24,574 nt of DNA from a virus: the IMG/VR virus record IMGVR_UViG_3300037189_004533, positions 1-24,574 of that record; one strand, written 5' to 3'. The notes under the pieces were generated by a model. That model was not told where the DNA came from. It worked only from the letters and a program-made list of their open reading frames with translations, and made no database searches. Position numbers and translations under genes: made by a program. The stretch's first letter is position 1. Every line of letters begins with the position of its first letter. This document shows positions 1-6,232 of this stretch, one piece after another.

Positions 1-1
1 A

Positions 2-196
2 ATTGAGACGCGCGCCCGTGTGGCCGGGAAACTAGCGCCGCGAGTCTATGGCGAGCGAATAGAGCAATTCGCTCAAACGGTTAACGTCACCAATAACACG
101 TTATCCATTGACGCGCGCGCCTTGGACGGGACGCAACGGGAGGCCTTGCGCGCCATGCTAACGCAAGCGCGAGACGCCAAGACCATTGACGGTTAA
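2..196 (+). CDS. Terminase small subunit, C-terminal fragment (partial)
   Basis: An open frame enters from the left edge and ends at TAA 194-196, giving 64 residues with no start in the window. The segment ARVAGKLAPRVYGERIEQ resembles the stretch following the helix-turn-helix of many phage small terminases, where a basic helix leads into a 'K-L-x-P-x-x-Y-G-(D/E)-(K/R)' motif. The tail is a Gln/Ala/Arg-rich helix ending in TIDG. Small terminases recognise the packaging site and recruit the large subunit. Its position upstream of terL supports the call, although two reverse-strand genes and a non-coding block separate them, which is unusual. The DNA-binding domain lies outside the window, so the assignment rests on the C-terminal motif and context. 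Confidence 0.62.
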   Translation: METRARVAGKLAPRVYGERIEQFAQTVNVTNNTLSIDARALDGTQREALRAMLTQARDAKTIDG

Positions 197-404
197 CTTG
201 ACCTTGGCTATTCATCCAGGCCAACCAGGCGATTGCTTTGATTGTGTTGGAATTTCCGGGGGACAGAAACAGAGCTTTGAGGTCCCTCGGCCAGACCGAC
301 CCTATGGGCCGCCTAATAGCTACCGCCCCCGGCTACGGTTCCGTAAGCGTCCCCCTGCTATACGGCCAAATATACAGGTCCTATAGAATTGTGCATGCCG
401 TACA

Positions 405-420
405 TGTTTCACGTGAAACA
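405..420. other. parS: parS-type centromere site 1 (perfect)
   Basis: TGTTTCACGTGAAACA is a perfect 16-bp palindrome identical to the widely conserved bacterial chromosomal parS consensus bound by ParB. Flanking A404 and T421 extend the symmetry to 18 bp. It lies in non-coding DNA. No ParB with a parS-binding helix-turn-helix is encoded in the window, so the likely partner is host ParB or a phage ParB elsewhere. Confidence 0.85.
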
Positions 421-435
421 TTCCGGCACCCCCCC

Positions 436-471
436 CATAGTTAGGTTCCCTTCTAACTACCCCTAACTATG
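436..471. repeat. Perfect 10-bp inverted repeat between parS sites
   Basis: CATAGTTAGG (436-445) is the exact reverse complement of CCTAACTATG (462-471), with a 16-nt loop. The loop contains a further CTAAC, so alternative pairing is possible. There is no T-run, so it does not look like a simple terminator. It sits between two parS sites. Confidence 0.55.
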
Positions 472-559
472 ATGAGCCTATGCTCCTACCCCATATAGGC
501 ATGGGTATACCCCCCCTACCTCCCCGGTAGTAGGTTCCCCCTATTGGGTCCTATCCAGA

Positions 560-575
560 TGTTTCACGTGAAACA
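560..575. other. parS: parS-type centromere site 2 (perfect)
   Basis: A second perfect TGTTTCACGTGAAACA, 155 bp from the first centre to centre. It is in non-coding DNA downstream of the stop of the reverse-strand HTH gene (692). Frames that start in the ATG just before it and read MFHVKH are a by-product of the palindrome rather than evidence of a gene. Confidence 0.85.
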
Positions 576-604
576 CTATGCGGGTTGGACGCTACCCCAA
601 CTGT

Positions 605-623
605 CTTGGCTACCCCGGCCAAG
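605..623 (-). terminator. Weak hairpin after the reverse-strand genes
   Basis: CTTGGC (605-610) pairs with GCCAAG (618-623) around a 7-nt loop, about 70 nt beyond the stop of the HTH/DUF551 gene when read on the minus strand. No U-tract follows, so an intrinsic terminator is only tentative. Confidence 0.25.
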
Positions 624-691
624 CTGCCATCACCCTGCACACATGCGTTTTCGCTGTGCCGCCGCATATCCAATCATTTCAATAGTTTACA

Positions 692-1342
692 TCACTTTGG
701 TGGGGGAGGCAATGGCATCCAATGCGTTACATCACCCACCCAACTGTTAGCCGCATTGGTCCAGCGACCGCCAATCCATGCCGCCGTCTGATAAAAAAGA
801 CTTTGCACATTGGGTTGGTGGTTGGACCGCCCGTAAACAATAACAAGCGTTCCGTCCTTTGGTGCCGTCTCTATGGGGTGCCAGCTACCATTGAACCGGG
901 GCTGGTATAGACCATAGCGCTTCAATGCCGCCTTCATGCCGTCAACGCTCTTGCCGTAGTACAAAGCTACCTCCCGGTAGCTGCCGCCCTTGGCCAGCAT
1001 CTGCACAGCTTTCGCCAGGCGCTCCTTGGTCCAGAAGTACCCTTCCTCCCGCCTTTCCTTGGTAGGGACTGCCGTAGGTACAATCGGTGCGCCTAGCTCA
1101 ATGTTAATAGCCCTAGCCAAGGCCTCAATGATCTTGGGGCCAACGCCAGCAGCAAACCGCCATTCATTAGGACCGTCTACAACAACGTCCCACATAGAAC
1201 CGTCATGACCGTACACATGGCCAAGAAACCCGCATACCCGCCGGTTGATGCTGTGAGGGCCAAAGTCATGCCGGGGTGAGTCCTCAAGGGTCACCATAAA
1301 ATCCCCAACAGTTAAGTTCCTAAGTTTTTCTTCAAAGTCCAT
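692..1342 (-). CDS. HTH protein with C-terminal DUF551-like domain
   Basis: A 216-residue product starting at ATG 1342. That start has a strong ribosome site (GAGGGGG) a few bases upstream; the longer start at 1375 lies inside parS site 3 and would begin MFHVKH, so it is not preferred. Residues about 102-146 (from YFWTKERL through the AKGGSYREVALYYGKS segment) look like a helix-turn-helix of the homeodomain/resolvase type. Residues about 154-214 begin WHPIETAPKDGT and end THWMPLPPPP, the hallmarks of the DUF551 family common in phages, whose function is unknown. The protein may be a phage regulator. It probably shares a transcript with the upstream Tat-signal gene, with parS site 3 filling the junction. 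The HTH call is by pattern; the DUF551-like end is clearer. Confidence 0.75.
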   Translation of the reverse strand: MDFEEKLRNLTVGDFMVTLEDSPRHDFGPHSINRRVCGFLGHVYGHDGSMWDVVVDGPNEWRFAAGVGPKIIEALARAINIELGAPIVPTAVPTKERREEGYFWTKERLAKAVQMLAKGGSYREVALYYGKSVDGMKAALKRYGLYQPRFNGSWHPIETAPKDGTLVIVYGRSNHQPNVQSLFYQTAAWIGGRWTNAANSWVGDVTHWMPLPPPPK

Positions 1343-1358
1343 TTGATCCCCCTCAGGA

Positions 1359-1374
1359 TGTTTCACGTGAAACA
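1359..1374. other. parS: parS-type centromere site 3 (perfect)
   Basis: A third perfect TGTTTCACGTGAAACA, symmetric to 18 bp with A1358 and T1375. It fills the gap between the stop codon of the Tat-signal gene (complement of 1375-1377) and the start of the HTH gene (1342). ParB loading here could affect read-through into the HTH gene; that is inference. Confidence 0.85.
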
Positions 1375-1824
1375 TTAGACACTTCTAACCCCAAACCAAC
1401 GACCTTGGGTTGGATCAGATAAAAGTTCCGTAAGCGCACCATACCCAGCCACATTGGTAAACCCGGTGGCCTCATCAACTATAGCTTTGCGTTGGCTGAC
1501 AAACCATTCTTGCGCTGCGGTCCTTCGCTCCTGCCAATCTTTAGGCCGATACATGGGCATCAACGGAGCCTGCGGCTTGGTGTAAACAACTTCCGTTACC
1601 TCACGAAATTTGTCGATGCCGCCGCCAAACCGGGTAAAGTTCCAAGCATCTTTGGGCGTCCAAACAACATGCTCGACAACCTCAAGGTCATGGCCTACGC
1701 CCCAAACCGTAGCGTAGCGTTCTGGGATCTGATGGACCTTCATGAGGCTGTCGGCCCTGACAATAGCAGGCGCACAGAACAGGCTGGTCAATCCGGTTAA
1801 AAAGCTGCGTCTCGATGCAATCAT
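1375..1824 (-). CDS. Secreted protein with twin-arginine (Tat) type signal peptide
   Basis: About 149 residues from ATG 1824; an adjacent ATG at 1827 lies only 2 nt from the AGGGGG ribosome site, while 1824 has better spacing. The N-terminus has a twin-arginine motif (SRRSFL, residues 4-9), a hydrophobic core and an APAIVRA|DS cleavage-like end near residue 24, so export of a folded protein through the Tat pathway is predicted. The mature part is about 125 residues, Trp/Tyr-rich, with no motif I recognise. Similar short Tat-signal proteins occur in phages and prophages of alphaproteobacteria, but I know of no assigned role. It is transcribed away from terL and probably co-transcribed with the HTH gene. 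Envelope modification or superinfection exclusion are guesses. Confidence 0.75.
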   Translation of the reverse strand: MIASRRSFLTGLTSLFCAPAIVRADSLMKVHQIPERYATVWGVGHDLEVVEHVVWTPKDAWNFTRFGGGIDKFREVTEVVYTKPQAPLMPMYRPKDWQERRTAAQEWFVSQRKAIVDEATGFTNVAGYGALTELLSDPTQGRWFGVRSV

Positions 1825-1827
1825 CAT

Positions 1828-1920
1828 AGCCCCCTATTTTTTGCAAAAACATACTAGCATGATTTGCTGGGGTGTCTATATTCTTTTTGTCCAACACATC
1901 TCAAGAGATCACCAAAACCC
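1828..1920. promoter_or_regulatory. Divergent intergenic region between Tat gene and terL
   Basis: This 93-bp AT-rich gap separates genes transcribed in opposite directions, so promoters for both should lie here. A TATATT hexamer at 1877-1882 could be a -10 for terL, but no good -35 is visible. A perfect 12-bp palindrome, TTTTTGCAAAAA (1838-1849), lies just upstream of the ribosome site of the reverse gene and could be an operator. All assignments are tentative. Confidence 0.35.
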
Positions 1921-3648
1921 ATGACAACGCTCAACCTGGACGGCCAGCAGATCGACATTGAGCGCCAGCTAATGGAGCTGGACAGGGCTGACTGTGAAGA
2001 CAGCCTTTACACATTCTTGAAGCACTCATGGAAATACATTGATGCTTCTCCTTTTACCGAAGGCTGGCCCATTGAAGCCATTGCTGAACATCTTCAAGCA
2101 GTTGCTGATGGCGAGATCCGCAGGCTCATCATCAACATCCCGCCGCGCATGGGCAAATCGTCCATTACCTCCTGCGCCTTTCCTGCATGGGTATGGGCGC
2201 AGCCTTGGCGGTCCCCAACCAGTGGGCCGGGCGTTCAGTTCCTGCATGCCTCCTACGCCCAGCAGCTTTCCCTGCGTGATTCGGTAAAGTGCCGTCGCCT
2301 TATTGAAAGCCCATGGTACAGGGAACTTTGGGGCGAACGGTTTAAGCTAACCTCCGACCAAAATACCAAAGGGCGCTTTGACAATGATCAAAATGGCTCG
2401 CGCCTTAGCACTTCAGTCGGTTCGGCGCTTACTGGCGAAGGCGGATCTATTATTGTGGTCGATGACCCGAATGCCGCACAAGAAGCTTTCTCGGAAGCAA
2501 CTATTGCCGCAACCATCGAGTGGTGGGACTCTGCGCTCTCGACCCGCCTCAATGACCCCAAAACGGGCGCGTTCGTGGTTATCCAACAGCGCCTTTCGGA
2601 AGAAGACTTGACTGGCCACATTATGTCCAAGGATGAAGGCGAGTGGACGCATCTCTGCCTTCCCATGCGCTATGAATGGCAAAGGCACAGCTACACATCG
2701 ATAGGCTGGAATGACCCCAGGGGCTGCGATGACAACGGCAATTCTCTTGTCGAGGTCACAGACGAAGGCGACCGGGCAGCTATCAGCCCCGAAGCTCAGG
2801 TTGAACTGGACGACCGCGAAGGCAAACTTCTTTGGCCGGATCGCTTTGGCGAAACCGAAGTCATGATCCTTGAAAAACAACTTGGCCCATGGGCTGCTGC
2901 CGGTCAGCTCCAGCAGCGCCCGGAGCCCAAAGGCGGCGGCATTATCAAGCGCGAGTGGTGGAAGCCTTGGGAGGCTACAAACTTCCCAGCCATGGATCTT
3001 ATTATTGCTACGCTAGATACCGCATATACGTCCAAAACGGAGAACGATCCGTCAGCCATGACAGTATGGGGCGTTTTTAGCGACGAAAGCTCAGGTTCAG
3101 CTCAGGCCCCCGGCCATGCAGGCAGCAGGAACGGCGACCGGGTCACCTATGCCCGCAGTTATGTTGAAGAAGTTCCCAAGGTCATGTTGATGTATGCATG
3201 GCAAGGACGGTTTGAGCTTCACGATCTTGTCCTGAAGGTCTCCGAGACTTGTCGGATGATGAAAGTAGACACCCTGCTCATCGAAAATAAAGCCGCCGGT
3301 CACTCCGTAGCCCAAGAAATGCGCCGCATGTACGGTGGTGAGCGCTTTGGCGTCCACATGTTTGATCCAAAAAGCCAAGACAAATTGGCCAGGCTTTATT
3401 CTGTCCAGCATTTGTTTGCCGAAGGGCTGGTTTTTGCGCCCATCAAACAGTGGGCAGAGATGGTCATCACCCAAGTGGGCCAGTTCCCAAAAGGCAAACA
3501 TGACGATTTGGTCGATACCGTAAGCATGGCAATGCGCCATTTACGTGATACCGGCGCAATCATGCGCAATGAAGAGTTCCAAATGGGCGTGGACGACAGT
3601 CTGGCCTTCAAGGGCAACAATCAGTGGGAACCACTCTATCCAGTTTAG
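1921..3648 (+). CDS. terL: Terminase large subunit (ATPase-nuclease)
   Basis: The 575-residue product is the packaging motor that pumps DNA through the portal and cuts concatemers. The N-terminal ATPase has Walker A NIPPRMGKSS (about 72-81) and Walker B IIVVDD (about 177-182). The C-terminal RNase H-like nuclease has acidic residues in ATLDTAY (about D366), LLIENKAAG (about E455) and KHDDLVDT (about D528-D532). All core motifs are intact and the length is normal. ATG 1921 is chosen because translation from there begins directly with a soluble N-terminus; the frame extends to 1864, but that 19-residue extension reads across the intergenic region. The ribosome site at 1921 is weak (AAGAGA, distant). 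It leads the late operon that continues into portal. Confidence 0.95.
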   Translation: MTTLNLDGQQIDIERQLMELDRADCEDSLYTFLKHSWKYIDASPFTEGWPIEAIAEHLQAVADGEIRRLIINIPPRMGKSSITSCAFPAWVWAQPWRSPTSGPGVQFLHASYAQQLSLRDSVKCRRLIESPWYRELWGERFKLTSDQNTKGRFDNDQNGSRLSTSVGSALTGEGGSIIVVDDPNAAQEAFSEATIAATIEWWDSALSTRLNDPKTGAFVVIQQRLSEEDLTGHIMSKDEGEWTHLCLPMRYEWQRHSYTSIGWNDPRGCDDNGNSLVEVTDEGDRAAISPEAQVELDDREGKLLWPDRFGETEVMILEKQLGPWAAAGQLQQRPEPKGGGIIKREWWKPWEATNFPAMDLIIATLDTAYTSKTENDPSAMTVWGVFSDESSGSAQAPGHAGSRNGDRVTYARSYVEEVPKVMLMYAWQGRFELHDLVLKVSETCRMMKVDTLLIENKAAGHSVAQEMRRMYGGERFGVHMFDPKSQDKLARLYSVQHLFAEGLVFAPIKQWAEMVITQVGQFPKGKHDDLVDTVSMAMRHLRDTGAIMRNEEFQMGVDDSLAFKGNNQWEPLYPV

Positions 3649-3689
3649 GGTTTTCGCTGTAATATCTCCCAACTTACCAAGGATTTAAC

Positions 3690-3902
3690 ATGAAACGGGT
3701 GCTTGCCAGCGCAGTTGTAGACGTTCTTAAGGAGCCATCCTTTCCCAGGGTAGGCAACTTTAGGGTTGAGGTGTGGGGCCAGCCGCCTCATGACTTCGTT
3801 CGCACCTATGAAATTTTGGCAAAATCCGATACTGTAGCCGCACAGGAAGGCATCCAGCGCTTTGTCCATGAGATGGAGACGCTGGATACACCGAAGGAAT
3901 AG
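3690..3902 (+). CDS. Small conserved phage protein between terL and portal
   Basis: Seventy residues, preceded by AAGGAT about 7 nt upstream of ATG 3690, ending 5 nt before the portal start. The sequence is a compact alpha/beta type (a GNFRVEVWGQPPHDFVRTYE region followed by an acidic helix AAQEGIQRFVHEME) without membrane or signal features. I recognise no family. Genes of this size commonly occupy this site in podovirus-like genomes. Position and tight spacing make it real and co-expressed with portal; the function is unknown. Confidence 0.75.
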   Translation: MKRVLASAVVDVLKEPSFPRVGNFRVEVWGQPPHDFVRTYEILAKSDTVAAQEGIQRFVHEMETLDTPKE

Positions 3903-3907
3903 CTTCC

Positions 3908-6232
3908 ATGCCCATGACGCCCGGCTTGATGCCCAATATTCGGCAGCCTGCACCCGAACAGGACGATTTGGGCGATGGTGGTGTCATCGTTGAGATCATT
4001 GACGACGCCAAGGACACGGAAAAAACTGACAAGGACGGTGCAATCCTTGAGATTGAGCATGCAGATGGCTCGATCACCATTTCCTTGGATGGGAAACCCA
4101 TCAATGACAACCGTAAAGAGCGCGATGAAAGCGATTGGTATTGCAATCTGGTCGAGGATGTCTCTGAAGGTGCGTTGAACGGCATTGCACAAGAGCTTCT
4201 GCGCGGCATCCGCGACGATATTCAGAGCCGCAACGACTGGATTGAGGATCGCGCACAGGGAATCAAGCTTCTTGGCCTCAAGATTGAGATCCCAGGCTTG
4301 CAGGGAGCGACTGACGGCGCTCCGGTGGAGGGCATGAGTAAGGTTCGCCACCCACTGCTGCTTGAAGCAGTGCTGCGGTTCCAAGCGAATGCGCGTTCTG
4401 AGCTGCTGCCCACTGATGGGCCGGTCAAAATTCGCAATGACAACAACAATGCAACCCTCGACAACGACCAGTTGGCCAATGCGCTGGAGAATGATCTCAA
4501 TCATTACCTTACAGCGACCGCCACCGAGTACTATCCTGACACGGATCGCATGTTGTTGATGCTGGGCTTTGGTGGAACGGCCTTTAAGAAGGTCTATTAC
4601 TGCCCATTGCGCAACCGTCCGGTGTCTGAGAGCGTTGATGCGAACGATTTGATCGTCAATAACGCTGCTACAGACCTCAGAAACGCCAAAAGGATCACTC
4701 ACAGGTCCTATATGCGCCCCAGCACGGTCAAAAGGCTGCAAATTCTCGGTGTGTACGCCGATATTGACCTATCAACCCCTAAAGCGCCAACTCTTGACAG
4801 CGTTCAGCGCGAAAAGAACGCCCAGCAGGGCATTACAGCAGAGTCCATGAACCCTGAGGACCGTGATCGCGAGATCTATGAGGTCTATTGCGAGTTGGAT
4901 CTGCCGGGCTTTGAGCATAAACACAAAGGCAAGCCATCTGGGCTTGAGATTCCCTACATTGTGACCATCGATCTGTCGTCCCAACAGGTTCTGTCTGTGG
5001 TGAGGAACTATGCCGAGGATGATCAAGAGCTTCCGGTCGCCAAACGTCGTTTTGTTAAGTACACTTTTGTTCCTGGGATGGGGTTCTATGATATTGGGTT
5101 ACTTCATATACTTGGCAATACGACAAATGCTATCACGGCTGCATGGCGCGAGCTGCTAGACGCTGGCATGTACAACAATTTCCCCGGTTTCCTTATGGCT
5201 GACACCGGGGCAAGGCAGAACACCAACATATTCCGTGTTCCGCCTGGTGGGGGTGCATTGGTAAAGACCAATGGCATGCCCATCACACAGGCCATCATGC
5301 CGTTGCCCTACAAGGAACCGTCCGGGGCGCTCATGAACCTTGTCACCCAGATGTCTGACACCGGCATGCGTGTCGGCGGCACATCTGAAGTCATGGTGAC
5401 TGAGGGCAAGCCTGACGCTCCTGTTGGGACAACCCTAGCCATGATCGAGCAGGCGCAAAAGGTGCTAAACTCGGTCCACAAGCGCATGCATGCGTCTCAG
5501 GCAGAAGAGTTTGAGATGCTGGTTGAATGCTTCCGCGAGCATCCTGAGAGCTTCTGGATCAAGCGCCGCAAGCCTGCCTATCCGTGGGACGAGAAGACCT
5601 TCATTGACGCGCTGGACAACTACTATTTTGTCCCGCAAGCAGACCCCAACACATCGAGCCAGACCCAGCGCTTGATGAAGGTGCTGGCGCTCAAGCAATT
5701 GGTAGCGTCTAACCCGTCACTGTATGACCCGATTGCGGTTGATACGGCTGCGTTGCAAGCCCTTGGTTGGAGCAACCCGCAGCAGTTCATGATCCCGCCG
5801 TCTGCGCAGGGCAAGCCGCCGCCAGAGATGATGCAGGCTATGGCGAAGGCCCAGAACGACAAGAGCAATGCTGATGCCCGCATGATGGACAGCCAGACGC
5901 GCGCGCAAGAGTCCCAAGCGAGGTTGGAGCTTGATCACATGCGCCTCCAGATGGAGATGCAGCGTGACCAAGGCGACCCAGCCAAGATGGCACAGGTTGA
6001 CACGCAGCAGATGGAGATCCAGCAGCGCGCTCAAGATGGCATCCTTGATGCTATCAACCGCAAGCGTGATCGCGAGAGCCGCGAGCGCCTTGCTGCCATC
6101 AAGCTCGCTGAAGAAGTCATGCGCAACCCGGAAGGACTTGCGGATGCGCAGCAGTTCCTAGACCCCAACATGCTCCAACGTCTAGAAACCAATGAGCCTA
6201 CTCTAGACGGAACCCAGACCGGAGAACTGTGA
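3908..6232 (+). CDS. Portal protein
   Basis: The 774-residue product fits the long P22-type portal group, which forms the dodecameric ring at one capsid vertex through which DNA enters and leaves. Supporting features are its place directly after terL, its length, the central portal-like segment containing GTTLAMIEQAQKVLNSVHKR, and the acidic N-terminal arm. Residues about 641-774 form a Gln/Met/Glu-rich helical extension likely to be coiled coil, corresponding to the barrel/crown region of long portals. AAGGAA at 3894-3899 gives a good ribosome site for ATG 3908. The gene ends in TGATG, overlapping the next start by one base, which implies translational coupling. Confidence 0.9.
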   Translation: MPMTPGLMPNIRQPAPEQDDLGDGGVIVEIIDDAKDTEKTDKDGAILEIEHADGSITISLDGKPINDNRKERDESDWYCNLVEDVSEGALNGIAQELLRGIRDDIQSRNDWIEDRAQGIKLLGLKIEIPGLQGATDGAPVEGMSKVRHPLLLEAVLRFQANARSELLPTDGPVKIRNDNNNATLDNDQLANALENDLNHYLTATATEYYPDTDRMLLMLGFGGTAFKKVYYCPLRNRPVSESVDANDLIVNNAATDLRNAKRITHRSYMRPSTVKRLQILGVYADIDLSTPKAPTLDSVQREKNAQQGITAESMNPEDRDREIYEVYCELDLPGFEHKHKGKPSGLEIPYIVTIDLSSQQVLSVVRNYAEDDQELPVAKRRFVKYTFVPGMGFYDIGLLHILGNTTNAITAAWRELLDAGMYNNFPGFLMADTGARQNTNIFRVPPGGGALVKTNGMPITQAIMPLPYKEPSGALMNLVTQMSDTGMRVGGTSEVMVTEGKPDAPVGTTLAMIEQAQKVLNSVHKRMHASQAEEFEMLVECFREHPESFWIKRRKPAYPWDEKTFIDALDNYYFVPQADPNTSSQTQRLMKVLALKQLVASNPSLYDPIAVDTAALQALGWSNPQQFMIPPSAQGKPPPEMMQAMAKAQNDKSNADARMMDSQTRAQESQARLELDHMRLQMEMQRDQGDPAKMAQVDTQQMEIQQRAQDGILDAINRKRDRESRERLAAIKLAEEVMRNPEGLADAQQFLDPNMLQRLETNEPTLDGTQTGEL

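Larger units (their letters stand above)
197..604. other. Non-coding, C-rich, hairpin-rich segment with two parS sites
   Basis: No convincing gene is seen on either strand; the short frames here lack ribosome sites and recognisable products. An imperfect inverted repeat spans 307-367 (GGCCG at 307-311 with CGGCC at 363-367; inner TACGG/CCGTA at 334-345). Between the two parS sites there is a 10-bp perfect inverted repeat (CATAGTTAGG 436-445 with CCTAACTATG 462-471), then GCCTAT 476-481 with ATAGGC 495-500, and CTACC 516-520 with GGTAG 526-530. C runs of 8 (429-436) and 7 (510-516), with several of 3-5, give the minus strand a G-rich character. A centromere-like, origin-like or packaging-recognition region is possible; nothing in the sequence decides between them. 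Confidence 0.6.

Noticed and set aside
544-750. Frames starting MFHVKH at parS sites (here and at 1375 on the minus strand)
   Set aside because: The N-terminus is just the translated parS palindrome. The first frame has no ribosome site or recognisable product, and the second gene has a much better start at 1342.
1864-1920. N-terminal extension of terminase large subunit
   Set aside because: The extra 19 residues read through the divergent promoter gap and match no terminase N-terminus.
3806-4741. 311-residue reverse-strand open frame opposite portal
   Set aside because: It is fully antisense to a well-supported portal gene and shows no family features.
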